DNA of 64,000 nucleotides, from the NCBI GenBank assembly GCA_016490735.1, contig JAEMWC010000077.1, forward strand, positions 770,001-834,000, written 5' to 3'. Both the position numbers and the translations under genes were made by a program. Below the pieces are notes generated by a model, which saw only the letters and a program-made list of their open reading frames with translations, was not told the origin of the DNA and searched no databases. This document shows, in pieces, positions 45,358 through 53,444 of this stretch (positions within the stretch are counted from its first letter, which is position 1; every line of letters begins with the position of its first letter). Source of the DNA: Pachyseris speciosa (Eukaryota; Cnidaria; Anthozoa; Scleractinia; Pachyseridae).

Positions 45358-46094
45358 ATGAGTAAGATTGAAATAAATGGATGTATTTACTATATTCACC
45401 CTATTTATAATTTGTATGCTTCTAATGAAGATGGTTACATTATAAATATAATTAGACAAGTACCTATGAAGACAACTGAGAACAATAGAGGTTATTTATT
45501 GTGTGGTGTCAGGAAACATGGTCAAAAAGGGTATAAAACATGCTTGACACATAGGTTTATTTGGGAGTGTTTTAATGGTCTAATAGTGATGATAAGGTTA
45601 TTGACCATATTAATAATATAAAGGATGATAATAGATTATGTAATCTCCAACTTATAACACAGAGTGAAAATACCTTGAAATCAGCAAAGAATAGAGATCA
45701 TACATACAATAAAACCAGAAAAAATCCGAGATGTGTAAAAGCTACTAATTGTGAAACAAATGATGTTATTTATTTTAGTACTATGTATTGCTGTGCACAA
45801 CATCTTGATATTAGTGATGCTACTATAAAAAGAGTTTGTGATGGAGTTAAGTATCGTAAATCAGGTAGATCAAAAAAGGATGGGTGTTTATATAAATTTG
45901 AGTATGTTGAAAAAGAAAATATGCCAGACAATTACATAAAATCAGCAAAACGTTCAAAAATGTCTAAAGAAGATTGGAAGATAAATCATTATAAAGCATT
46001 AATAAAATGGCTAAACAAAGAGTACAAGTGTCCTAGATGTGATAAATTAATGAAAAACCAAAACAGACAATATCACAGAAAAACTTGCAATTAA
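45358..46094 (+). pseudogene. HNH homing-type endonuclease, frameshifted
   Basis: From ATG 45358 the first frame (to 45621) has a NUMOD-like opening (YNLYASNEDGYIINIIR) and THRFIWECFNG, the start of an HNH motif. The remainder is in the next frame: the DHINNIKDDNR and LCNLQL elements completing the HNH site at about 45605-45655, then a helix-turn-helix-like region (AQHLDISDATIKRVCDG), and a C-terminal CPRCDKLM...HRKTC zinc motif. The break is near 45580-45590. It reads opposite to its neighbours, as expected for a selfish endonuclease gene that entered the element separately. A TGTAA variant of the start motif lies 11 bp before the ATG. Confidence 0.75.
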
Positions 46095-46960
46095 ATCTTT
46101 CTTCTTGATAAGTATAATTTGCTTTCTTCCATGTGTTTAGTTATTTCGTGGATCAAATCTTCGAAACAATTGCTCATGATGTACTTACACTTATTTTTCT
46201 CATACATTAGCTTCATATCAGACTGTTTGTCTGACACTTTATACACACCTGTTGGGCTTTTAAATTCAAGACAAAGAGCATTGTATTTTCTTGTGGGATT
46301 CATTAGCATTAAATCACATTGTCCAGCCATATATCCTTTCTTATAACTTCTGATTCTCATGTTTGGGCTTATTTGATTTTCACCTAATCCCGCCACCATT
46401 AATGCGTCTTCATATTTCTTTCTGATGAATGACACAATCTTGTAGTGCAGATCATTTTCACTTTCAATCATCAGCATATTATTGCTTCTGTCATTGAACT
46501 GATTGTAATACCCCTGTTTTCTAATTGATGGCAACACTTTAGATGTAACCCAATGTTTAAATTTTGCTGCTTCCTGTTTTTTAGAGGACAGTATTAGTGA
46601 ATAAAATCCTGATTCATTTATAAAAAAACATTTGAAAGTTTTTTCAATGGTCTCAGCACGAGGTAACGTTTTGTTACATCGTGAATCAGTGGCCTCAACA
46701 CGAGGGACCGTTTTGTTACATCGTGAATCAGCGGCCTCAGCACGAGGTAACGTTTTGTTACATCGTGAATTTATGCTGATTTTGTGGTCTCTTAAGATTC
46801 TATCATCAGATAAAACATGATCCTTGATTGCCTTTTGTGGATTTTTATAGTCGAGAATAATAGCTATGTCTCTTCCTCTAAACCAAATGTCATTGTTATC
46901 ATCAAGATAACAATCTATTGATACATCCAATTCTTTATTATTGTAGGAATATTTTTGCAT
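46091..46960 (-). CDS. BRO-N protein with C-terminal PD-(D/E)XK (VRR-NUC-like) nuclease
   Basis: 289 codons, ATG 46960. Residues 1-150 are a BRO-N DNA-binding domain: IWFRGRDIAIILDYKNPQKA, then FFINESGFYSLIL and FKHWVTSKVLPSIRKQGYY. It is interrupted at about 65-106 by three 14-residue repeats (SRCNKTLPRAEAAD type). The C-terminal third has MAGQCDLMLM, LCLEFKSPTGVYKVSDKQSD: the D, ExK and Q pattern of VRR-NUC-like PD-(D/E)XK nucleases. BRO-N genes are common in large DNA viruses, where they bind DNA; fusion to a nuclease suggests a role in recombination, host interference or selfish spread. The stop overlaps the end of the HNH gene tail-to-tail. Confidence 0.8.
   Translation of the reverse strand: MQKYSYNNKELDVSIDCYLDDNNDIWFRGRDIAIILDYKNPQKAIKDHVLSDDRILRDHKISINSRCNKTLPRAEAADSRCNKTVPRVEATDSRCNKTLPRAETIEKTFKCFFINESGFYSLILSSKKQEAAKFKHWVTSKVLPSIRKQGYYNQFNDRSNNMLMIESENDLHYKIVSFIRKKYEDALMVAGLGENQISPNMRIRSYKKGYMAGQCDLMLMNPTRKYNALCLEFKSPTGVYKVSDKQSDMKLMYEKNKCKYIMSNCFEDLIHEITKHMEESKLYLSRRKI
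46648..46775. repeat. 42-bp minisatellite, three copies, inside the BRO-N gene
   Basis: Units of 42 bp with CACGAGGTAACGTTTTGTTA and ACATCGTGAATCAG-type blocks start near 46657, 46699 and 46741. The length is a multiple of three and keeps the reading frame, adding a 14-residue unit each time. Confidence 0.9.
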
Positions 46961-47098
46961 TTGTATATTATATTATAATAATTTATTTTTTAAATTCATT
47001 TTCGACCTATGTTTAAATATAGTCAGGAATAATAATATTCTTGGCTACATAATAGCAAATGACAGTATGTACTACTGTAGGGTCTACTCACATATATG

Positions 47099-47971
47099 TT
47101 AGATAATTTTCTTTAAATCCTTGAACGGGATCCAACTGTTAAATTCGTCACTGTAACCCTTCCACTTCACCAAAGCTTGTTTCTTCTTGTAATCTCTGCG
47201 AATGACTTTATCAATACGGAATACATCCTGTCTGGCTTTCAATAATTCAGCTTCATAAAAACTCCCTTGTATTTCTTCATCGTTGAGATCTTTTAGTTTG
47301 TAAGTGACTGGATTAGTGTATTGGATCTTATCAACTGTAAATACTTCTTCAGTCCAATTTGGTGTATAGCCCTTGTCGAACACATTCCGTTTATACTTGG
47401 ATATTCGGACCTTGTCACCTATTTTAAATTTTGGTTTCTGTTTTAATGTTTTCATATCACCATACAAATTGAAGTAAACAGTTCCTTCATTCCTCTTATC
47501 AGATGCTTCAACGGGTGTCATCTTTGTGCTTGAATGTTTGGTATTATTATACTGTTTCACTAATTTTGGTAACATGTCTAAATACTGTGTATTACCTTGA
47601 ACAGTGAACTGCTTCCACATTTTGGATTTAATTGTCCTATTCCATCTTTCAACTACTGATGATTTCTCTTCATTCTCAGTTGAGTACATCTGTACACTAT
47701 GTTTCTCTAGCAAGTCCTTCAAGTGTTTGTTGTAAAACTCTTTTCCCTTGTCGACCCATAAATACTGTGGTTTTCTACCTTCCTTGAATATTGATTTGAA
47801 TGCTTCAGTGACAGATTCACCTTTCTTATCCTTCAATGGGACAATCCAACCATATTTGCTGAAGACATCAATAACCATAAGAAGATATCGATAACCTTTA
47901 TTCCATTTACTGAACTGTTGCATTTCAACTAGATCACTTGCCCATATTTCATCAATTTTATTTACAATCAC
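47099..47971 (-). CDS. Retroviral-type integrase with C-terminal chromodomain
   Basis: 290 codons in the open frame. The rve core has D13 (WASDLVEM), D74 (LWVDKGKEF) and E108 (VVERWNRT), the D-D-35-E arrangement. At the end, residues 246-290 form a chromodomain (VFRIDKVIRRDYKKKQALVK...WIPFKDLKKI) that could direct insertion to modified histones. The frame has no ATG near its start (it opens at GTG 47971). A segment ENWQEKLADELHAPIK, expected just upstream of the core, is encoded one base out of frame at about 47985-48035, so the N-terminus is separated by a small frame break near 47980. It makes the 6-bp target duplication. Confidence 0.93.
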   Translation of the reverse strand: MIVNKIDEIWASDLVEMQQFSKWNKGYRYLLMVIDVFSKYGWIVPLKDKKGESVTEAFKSIFKEGRKPQYLWVDKGKEFYNKHLKDLLEKHSVQMYSTENEEKSSVVERWNRTIKSKMWKQFTVQGNTQYLDMLPKLVKQYNNTKHSSTKMTPVEASDKRNEGTVYFNLYGDMKTLKQKPKFKIGDKVRISKYKRNVFDKGYTPNWTEEVFTVDKIQYTNPVTYKLKDLNDEEIQGSFYEAELLKARQDVFRIDKVIRRDYKKKQALVKWKGYSDEFNSWIPFKDLKKII

Positions 47972-48017
47972 ACGCCGCCGAGTGAAATTCGTTTTATGGG
48001 TGCATGTAATTCATCAG

Positions 48018-48752
48018 CTAGTTTTTCTTGCCAGTTTTCTTCACTCGACGGCTTTTTCCGTTTTTTGAAACACCGAGACCAAGTTTCTGTTTTTTGTCGA
48101 TTAAGAATCTAGCTGTTTGACCCCATTTTGGCATCTCACCATATGGTATTTGATCAAGTGACTCGACCATTGTTCTATCACATTCACCTTTGTCTTTTTT
48201 CATATCATAACAAATATCGTGGTAAGCTGCTATTTCATCCACCTTATTGTAAGGTTGTACATTCCATTTCAAGACCTCGCCAGTATTTGGATCATATTCC
48301 AACTGCTCGTGCAATGGATTGTATGGTCCCATATATTTATATTTACTTGGTGTCCATCCACTTTTCGGTTTAGGAAGCTTGCCAATAACCTTATGAATGT
48401 CAATAGCACCGCCATAATCTAATCCTTTGATATCTGTTTTGTAACGAATATTTGGTCTCACTTTTGTTGAGAGTTGTTTCAAAGCTTCTGACCCAACCTT
48501 TGTGATTGCAGGCTTTGCGAGGGAAAGTCCTTTGTCAATTAATTTCTTTTGCAGCTTTGGATTTCTCATTGCTTCAGAAGCATAATATCTTCCCATTTCT
48601 ACACCTTTCTTTGCTAAATAAGGGACTCCATGTTCTAAGAATCCTGTTAGCGCCATATCTGCGGCTGAATCTAGTATGCCCGCCCCTTCAGACGGGCTAT
48701 TCAGTTTCCCCGATTTCTGAAAATTTAGTCTTTGTGATTCCACATTCAGCAC
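48018..48752 (-). CDS. Phospholipase-A2-domain virion protein
   Basis: The open frame contains a parvovirus-type phospholipase A2 motif: YMGPYNPLHEQL (calcium loop region, residues 140-148) and VDEIAAYHDICYDMKKDKGE with the catalytic His178-Asp179. A helical region with ALTGFLEHGVPYLAKKG precedes it and a basic tail follows. There is no ATG at its upstream end (it opens at GTG). A short frame at 48697-48858 begins with an ATG supported by a TCTAA motif, overlaps it and is one base out of frame, so the two are likely one gene. Such domains help non-enveloped viruses leave endosomes; here a capsid-carried role is inferred. Confidence 0.85.
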   Translation of the reverse strand: MLNVESQRLNFQKSGKLNSPSEGAGILDSAADMALTGFLEHGVPYLAKKGVEMGRYYASEAMRNPKLQKKLIDKGLSLAKPAITKVGSEALKQLSTKVRPNIRYKTDIKGLDYGGAIDIHKVIGKLPKPKSGWTPSKYKYMGPYNPLHEQLEYDPNTGEVLKWNVQPYNKVDEIAAYHDICYDMKKDKGECDRTMVESLDQIPYGEMPKWGQTARFLIDKKQKLGLGVSKNGKSRRVKKTGKKN

Positions 48753-48858
48753 AAGTACATTTCATCACAGTTCGACCATTTTTTGTCTTTTGATATCTTT
48801 CACTTCCTGGTACACACTCAGTCTGCTTCTTCTGTTTCACACAATATGATTTTACCAT
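48697..48858 (-). CDS. Zinc-ribbon-like N-terminus of the phospholipase gene
   Basis: A 53-codon frame from ATG 48858 (MVKSYCVKQKKQTECVPG) with later CTCAECG. It looks like a degenerate zinc ribbon in which one Cys of the first pair is Gln. It overlaps the phospholipase frame by about 56 bp in another register. A TCTAA motif 12 bp before the ATG marks this as the true start of the transcription unit. I take it to be the N-terminal domain of the phospholipase protein, separated by an indel near 48700-48740, possibly at the GGGG run. A separate small gene is the alternative. Confidence 0.6.
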   Translation of the reverse strand: MVKSYCVKQKKQTECVPGSERYQKTKNGRTVMKCTCAECGITKTKFSEIGETE

Positions 48859-48870
48859 TATACCATTAAG

Positions 48871-48875
48871 TTAGA
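48871..48875 (-). promoter_or_regulatory. TCTAA motif before the phospholipase gene
   Basis: TCTAA on the minus strand, 12 bases before ATG 48858. Confidence 0.6.
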
Positions 48876-49290
48876 TATTTTTGAAGTAGTCTATGATGAA
48901 TCTGTGATTGACTCTTGTGTCTGTTGGATCAAATTCAGCATTATGTATTGTATTAAGAATGGATCTGCCTTTTTGTCTCTCAAGAAGATAGTACAAACAC
49001 CAATATCCACATAATACTGATTCCCTTTCTTGTATCTCATCACCAGAGTATTCAAGTTGTTTACCGCTTGCAGCCATGTATTTCTGTACTTCTGTTGGCA
49101 TCATTAAACCGAAAGAGTCGAAGTATTCACAGTATTTATCATTTTTGAAATTCCTATAACATACCCAGTGAGTACCAGGTCCAATTTTGGAATCAAGATT
49201 GACTATCCCACATTCATTGTTTTTTATTTGTCTCGGCAGATTGTCTCTTGAAAATACTCCTCTAAAATGTTTTATTCCAAGTTGTTTCAC
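48871..49290 (-). CDS. Adenovirus-type (C5/Ulp1-like) maturation protease
   Basis: About 139 codons. Catalytic triad region is visible: His in GPGTHWVCYRN, Asp in EYFDSFGL and nucleophile Cys in ESVLCGYWCLYYLLERQ. In Polintons and adenoviruses this cysteine protease cleaves capsid precursor proteins during virion maturation. The open frame starts at GTG; the same frame continues upstream without a stop (NKPLSNFDLINW...), overlapping the 3' end of the next gene, but no ATG was found there. So the start codon is unclear or has been lost. It lies between the phospholipase and the PX-type virion gene. Confidence 0.9.
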   Translation of the reverse strand: MKQLGIKHFRGVFSRDNLPRQIKNNECGIVNLDSKIGPGTHWVCYRNFKNDKYCEYFDSFGLMMPTEVQKYMAASGKQLEYSGDEIQERESVLCGYWCLYYLLERQKGRSILNTIHNAEFDPTDTRVNHRFIIDYFKNI

Positions 49291-49325
49291 CCAATTGATT
49301 AAATCAAAGTTGGATAAGGGTTTAT

Positions 49326-50183
49326 TTACAAAATGGTTCCTAGTATGGGGATTGAATTGAATGGACTGTTTTTGCCTAGTAGAAGTCCTTTTCCTTTGGT
49401 TTTTCTTTTTTTTTTCATTCCCATGCCTATTGGGTTATCCCATGTACCAAAAACAGGAGGGGATTGCCATGGAATCATAGCATGTTTCCCACCACTTTTA
49501 TTTTTTGCAATGGAATCTGGAACATGAACTGGTAATGACCGTCTTGGACGGCTGCTTTCAACATGCAAACCTTTTCCAGTTAATTTTCTGATTGCTTCTA
49601 TAGCCAAAGGAATTCCAATGCTGGCGAGTATTGTTCCAATACCCTTTCCAGTCTGCGCTTTTGTTGGTTTTATAACAACGTCTCCACCATACTGCATTTT
49701 TTGGATAACATCAGCCATCTGTCTCGTATTCAATAAATTTCCTACATTCAATAATTGGGATAAATTGGCATTAGGAATAAGAAATCCTCCTTTTTGTTTC
49801 TTTCCAAATAGTTTATCAATGCCGAGACTTGCTAATGAAGAAAGAGCACCTGTAGCCAATGCTGGAGCCGCTTTAGCTACTGCTTTACCTGCATAAGGCA
49901 ATAGTCTTGTTCCAAGTGAAAAAAGACTGGACCAAAGAGAACCTCCTTCTTGGACTGATTTTCTGATCTGTGCTTTGGATATTTTTACATCAGCACCTGT
50001 TCCATTTCTCTGTGATTTGGCTAATTTTTTTATCTGTGTTTTTGTCAACATCATTTGATCACCTCCAGTGAGATCTCCATGTGCGAGTCTCAATGTTACC
50101 GGTGAATTTGTTTGTATAGCTTTTGCAAGCCTTTGCTTCTGACTGTTTGAAAGTCTTACTCCATGAGGATGATAAGTAGTCAT
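49326..50183 (-). CDS. PX-type virion protein, membrane-active helix
   Basis: 285 codons from ATG 50183. The middle is a long Ala/Leu/Gly-rich helix (GTRLLPYAGKAVAKAAPALA, residues 91-110, continuing to about 125) flanked by basic segments and short KTQIKKLAKS / KISKAQIRKS repeats. The C-terminus is Lys-rich (KKKRKTKGKG). Polintons regularly carry such a gene (PX), which resembles adenovirus core or lytic peptides; cleavage after Gly-Gly-type sites by the neighbouring protease would be expected (for example TGGD and EGGS). Exact function is unproven. Its start lacks a TCTAA motif. Confidence 0.7.
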   Translation of the reverse strand: MTTYHPHGVRLSNSQKQRLAKAIQTNSPVTLRLAHGDLTGGDQMMLTKTQIKKLAKSQRNGTGADVKISKAQIRKSVQEGGSLWSSLFSLGTRLLPYAGKAVAKAAPALATGALSSLASLGIDKLFGKKQKGGFLIPNANLSQLLNVGNLLNTRQMADVIQKMQYGGDVVIKPTKAQTGKGIGTILASIGIPLAIEAIRKLTGKGLHVESSRPRRSLPVHVPDSIAKNKSGGKHAMIPWQSPPVFGTWDNPIGMGMKKKRKTKGKGLLLGKNSPFNSIPILGTIL

Positions 50184-50259
50184 ATAATATATGTTTATAC
50201 TAAATTGTATTTAATACAAACAATCATTTAATTTAATTTATTTAATTTATTTATTTAAT

Positions 50260-51543
50260 TTACATTGATCTAAGAATTAATTTTCCATCAGTCTTTCTGA
50301 TCTCAATATCCTGCTCATAGAGTACCAATGCATACACACTATAATCATGATCTGCTGTAGCACTTAAAGTGTATTTGAAAGTCAGTTTTGTCATTCCATC
50401 TTTAATATCTTGTTTCTGTTTTGTCAGATCGAAATAAACAAAAGGGAATATTGTACCGAAGTTGCCCCTGTTAAGAAGGGTACTTTCACTGAAATCATTT
50501 ACAGCTTCAACATATTTCAAAACATCTCTAAATACTCTTGTTGGTTCTGTTGATGGTTTATAATGAACCTCTGGATAATCATTACCATTGCCAACTTCAA
50601 GATAACAATCAGTCAAAGTTTTGTCATTACCAACAGCAAAAGTGTTATAGAGAAATTTATTGGCTGTCTGAGATGCATCACTTGCATCATTGATGATGAA
50701 TACAAAAACATGCCTGGGTTTGTTTATTCCTGTGGAAATACGGAAATTGGCAGTCTGTTGTCTTGTTGAATTGCCTCTCTCAACCATTTCTCTCATGTAA
50801 GTCCACTTTCTGTTGTCAAGATACTTGCTCATGTATAAGGACTTTCCCGCAGAATTAAAAACAATGCGAGGAACTATTAGCTGGAATTTAGTTAGTACCA
50901 CACGGCAATCATCAGCAGCTTGCCAAATCAAATTGGCATCACTCTCAAGTGTCAATTTCACCTCTATTTTTGAGTTAGGCATGAGTTCATCCCAAAAGCT
51001 CTTGAAAAAACCGTATCTGTTCAATGCTATCTCTGCATTTACTTCACCACCATCATTAAGCAAAGCTTTACGATCTGAGAATCCTTTGTTATAAGCAGCT
51101 TGTGCCACTCTGTTTTCAGCACCTCTGCTGGTGTCAAGATAGAAGAACTCATTGGTTCCCTGACTTACAACATAACCCTGTGAATACTCAAGCAATGACT
51201 TAATATTTGTGGCCTGGTTAGCGTCTCGGCATTCATAAACATCAAGACCATTCATTTTTACATTAATGGTGTTAATAAGAGCGTGAGCTGAATTAACAAT
51301 ACCATTTCGATCTGCAGCAGCAATGTTAGCTCCATCTGCAAGCTTATTTTCTTTGAAAATAACATTAAAACGGGCATTATACCAGTCAAATGGTGTAGTC
51401 TCTCCACTGTTATCAACAATGAATCGGTAGCCTGTTTTACTCTGATGAGCATTGTTTGCTACTACAGTATTAAGTGCTGTCTCTAGTTCGAACACTACAT
51501 CTTCATATCTTTCGATATATTTTGAGTCACGATAGTTTGACAT
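50260..51543 (-). CDS. Major capsid protein, double jelly-roll type
   Basis: 427 codons from ATG 51543. Strand-rich throughout; diagnostic segments are DWYNARFNVIFKE and NTINVKMNGLDVYEC in the first jelly roll, and TKFQLIVPRIVFN and YSVYALVLYEQDIEIRK at the C-terminal strand. Composition, length and ending match Polinton major capsid proteins, which build the icosahedral shell as pseudo-hexagonal trimers. The gene is intact here. A TCTAA motif sits 11 bp before the ATG. It lies in a leftward virion block with minor capsid and protease. The capsid pseudogene at 20436-22011 is only distantly similar. Confidence 0.9.
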   Translation of the reverse strand: MSNYRDSKYIERYEDVVFELETALNTVVANNAHQSKTGYRFIVDNSGETTPFDWYNARFNVIFKENKLADGANIAAADRNGIVNSAHALINTINVKMNGLDVYECRDANQATNIKSLLEYSQGYVVSQGTNEFFYLDTSRGAENRVAQAAYNKGFSDRKALLNDGGEVNAEIALNRYGFFKSFWDELMPNSKIEVKLTLESDANLIWQAADDCRVVLTKFQLIVPRIVFNSAGKSLYMSKYLDNRKWTYMREMVERGNSTRQQTANFRISTGINKPRHVFVFIINDASDASQTANKFLYNTFAVGNDKTLTDCYLEVGNGNDYPEVHYKPSTEPTRVFRDVLKYVEAVNDFSESTLLNRGNFGTIFPFVYFDLTKQKQDIKDGMTKLTFKYTLSATADHDYSVYALVLYEQDIEIRKTDGKLILRSM

Positions 51544-51554
51544 ATATTATTGTG

Positions 51555-51559
51555 TTAGA
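51555..51559 (-). promoter_or_regulatory. TCTAA motif before major capsid gene
   Basis: Minus-strand TCTAA followed by CACAATAATAT and the ATG at 51543: spacing 11. Confidence 0.65.
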
Positions 51560-51565
51560 TAAAAG

Positions 51566-51796
51566 TTATTTTATTTTACGAGGTCGGCCTCTCTTTCTTT
51601 TGATTAAACCACCAGTCTGGCTCACACTCTCAGTTCCACTCTTTCTCTTTTTCAAAAGTTCTATGATTTTGTCGCCAGCTTTTTTGCCAGCATGTTCACC
51701 AATTGTTGTTGCTGCTTTTTTTCCAGCTGTTTTGATCATATCAGTCACAATACCTTCACCATGTTGTTCATATTTTTTAAACTCAAACCGTTTCAT
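51566..51796 (-). CDS. Small basic protein with AT-hook (76 aa)
   Basis: ATG 51796. N-terminal half is charged, the middle is a Lys/Ala helix (KTAGKKAATTIGEHAGKKAG), and the end is KRKRGRPRK, a classical AT-hook that grips the minor groove of AT-rich DNA. In a virion gene cluster this is most simply a DNA-condensing core protein. A CCTAA variant of the start motif lies only 6 bp before the ATG, so it may not count. No larger family is recognised. Confidence 0.7.
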   Translation of the reverse strand: MKRFEFKKYEQHGEGIVTDMIKTAGKKAATTIGEHAGKKAGDKIIELLKKRKSGTESVSQTGGLIKRKRGRPRKIK

Positions 51797-51809
51797 ATAC
51801 TATTAGGTT

Positions 51810-52595
51810 TTATAATTCTGTCTCTCTCAAGAACAACTCAATATACCAATCTATCCCATTTAAATCGACTGGAGCTCTAGAAGAGTCTGTGACATAAAAG
51901 CGTATTGAGCTGATATTATGTGTTGAGACTGGATTCCATGAAAGAAAACGAGGTTTGTAAGTGAAAGGTAAACTTCTAACGAGATCTGTGACAGGAATAA
52001 CAGCGATTGTATTTGTGCTATTTCCATCAACAATGCTATCTGTCACCAAATCACAATTGATATAAATTTCATCTACTCCTCTTGTAATATCAGGTAGATT
52101 TGTTCCATATTCTGTGGCTGGAACTAATTTTGAATCGAAACCGATAAGTTTTCTGAAATCAAGATTCCTCAGATCCACACGATAATTTTCATTGAGTTCA
52201 ATCAAAATGCGATATGTTGACAAAACGAAATACATGTTAATACCATACTTGAATTTTGATTTGTCTGTTTCAGATGGATTCAGTACATGGCTGTTTTTTC
52301 TCATATACTCATGAATGTAACTATTGATATCGTCGTATGAATACATCCCGTTAACGAATGTTATTGTTTCCCAGTTTACACCTTTGTCATAGCTGTATTT
52401 CATTTGATTATTCCCAAAAATATCTCTGATATTGTACCAACTGTATGTCATATTGATGACATTCACAGCCATTTCATATTTTAAATCATTCGTTAATTTA
52501 AGAGGTGTATTGAATCTTTTTTCAAAATCATGACTCTTGCTGACACCAATTTTGTCTCTGTTTTTACTGTTGAATCGTAATGAAATTTCTGTCAT
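51810..52595 (-). CDS. Minor capsid (penton-like, PY) protein
   Basis: 261 codons from ATG 52595. It opens with a beta strand (TEISLRFNSKNRD), contains NVINMTYSWYNI, a long central YRILIELNENYRVDLRNLDFRK region with FRKLIGFD, and ends in strands (SSIRFYVTD...IDWYIELFLRE). This is the pattern of Polinton minor capsid proteins, which form a single jelly-roll penton at the vertices. It sits beside the major capsid gene, as usual. A TCTAA motif lies 11 bp before the ATG. Confidence 0.8.
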   Translation of the reverse strand: MTEISLRFNSKNRDKIGVSKSHDFEKRFNTPLKLTNDLKYEMAVNVINMTYSWYNIRDIFGNNQMKYSYDKGVNWETITFVNGMYSYDDINSYIHEYMRKNSHVLNPSETDKSKFKYGINMYFVLSTYRILIELNENYRVDLRNLDFRKLIGFDSKLVPATEYGTNLPDITRGVDEIYINCDLVTDSIVDGNSTNTIAVIPVTDLVRSLPFTYKPRFLSWNPVSTHNISSIRFYVTDSSRAPVDLNGIDWYIELFLRETEL

Positions 52596-52601
52596 ATACT
52601 T

Positions 52602-53408
52602 TTACATTAGATATTTCATCATTATTTTATTTAGCTCACCGGTTTTCAGGATTCCCAGTCTGTTCAATGTATGCAATATATTTGTGAATTCATTTTGAAC
52701 ATTTTTGCTGTTGTTGCCGGCTGAAATAGATCCACCAAGCAACTGTAAACGTGAAAGCATGTCACCCAAAAATGCGCCCCTTGAACCCATTCCTTTCCCT
52801 GTTTTGTATTTGTAAGAAGCTAATACATCATCAATCGTTTCTCTGTATTTCTTCAAAGTTTGTATTTCTCTTTTATGAGATTCATTTTCTTCTGGAGTGA
52901 ATGATTTTTTTTTTCTTCTTCCCATATTCTGGGCTATTTCTTTAGCTTTTTTCTTTTCCTCGACAAGTTTTTGTGGGGCGACTTGAGTCAAATCGCTTGG
53001 TTTCAAAAGCCTGTTATTTTTTAATATAATTCTATCATCTCTATCGAAATAGTTATCGATCGATAATATGTTGGGTGCCTGATCCTCTTTTTCAGGTGCT
53101 TCAATTGTCAAAGGAAGTTCCGTTCCCATTATAATTGCTCTGCGATTAGCTTCAATAACATCATCAAGTCCTTGTGTTAAAGCCTGTTGATTTTTTTTCA
53201 ACTGTTCAATGACTTCATCCTGTTTTTTGTCGACACTTTCTTTCACACTCTTCTGGACATCAATAGAGGGTTTCAGTAATTCTGATGTTGTATCATAAGC
53301 ATCCTGTTTTCTGTATTCATAAGTCTTGATAACATCACGAACTTCTCTAGTTTTGTTTCCGGCTTCAATTCCACTTTTTAGAAGCCTTTTCATTCGTTCT
53401 ATATCCAT
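52602..53408 (-). CDS. Coiled-coil virion-cluster protein, unknown function
   Basis: Start at ATG 53408 (MDIERMKRLLKSG) chosen because a TCTAA motif lies 11 bp upstream; the frame is open slightly further without an ATG. 268 residues. Helical and charged throughout, with heptad-rich KQDEVIEQLKKNQQALTQGL and a basic KKAKEIAQNMGRRKKK region, then a Gly/Ser-rich end. Polintons carry an uncharacterised helical gene (PW) in this position, next to the packaging ATPase; similarity to that group is inferred from position and character only. Confidence 0.6.
   Translation of the reverse strand: MDIERMKRLLKSGIEAGNKTREVRDVIKTYEYRKQDAYDTTSELLKPSIDVQKSVKESVDKKQDEVIEQLKKNQQALTQGLDDVIEANRRAIIMGTELPLTIEAPEKEDQAPNILSIDNYFDRDDRIILKNNRLLKPSDLTQVAPQKLVEEKKKAKEIAQNMGRRKKKSFTPEENESHKREIQTLKKYRETIDDVLASYKYKTGKGMGSRGAFLGDMLSRLQLLGGSISAGNNSKNVQNEFTNILHTLNRLGILKTGELNKIMMKYLM
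52607..52611 (-). promoter_or_regulatory. TCTAA motif before minor capsid gene
   Basis: Minus-strand TCTAA followed by TGTAAAAGTAT and ATG 52595: spacing 11. It overlaps the last codons and stop of the upstream gene. Confidence 0.65.
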
Positions 53409-53444
53409 ATACAATTGTGTTAGACTAATCTAAACTATTTACAT
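53409..53444. promoter_or_regulatory. 36-bp divergent promoter with two TCTAA motifs
   Basis: Between the leftward coiled-coil gene and the rightward ATPase lie two head-to-head motifs: TTAGA at 53420-53424 (TCTAA on minus, 11 bp to ATG 53408) and TCTAA at 53429-53433 (plus, 11 bp to ATG 53445). The whole region is 36 bp long and otherwise AT-rich. Confidence 0.65.

Noticed and set aside
45358..46094. HNH domain as an intein of the polymerase
   Set aside because: It lies on the opposite strand outside the polymerase frame, with its own start.
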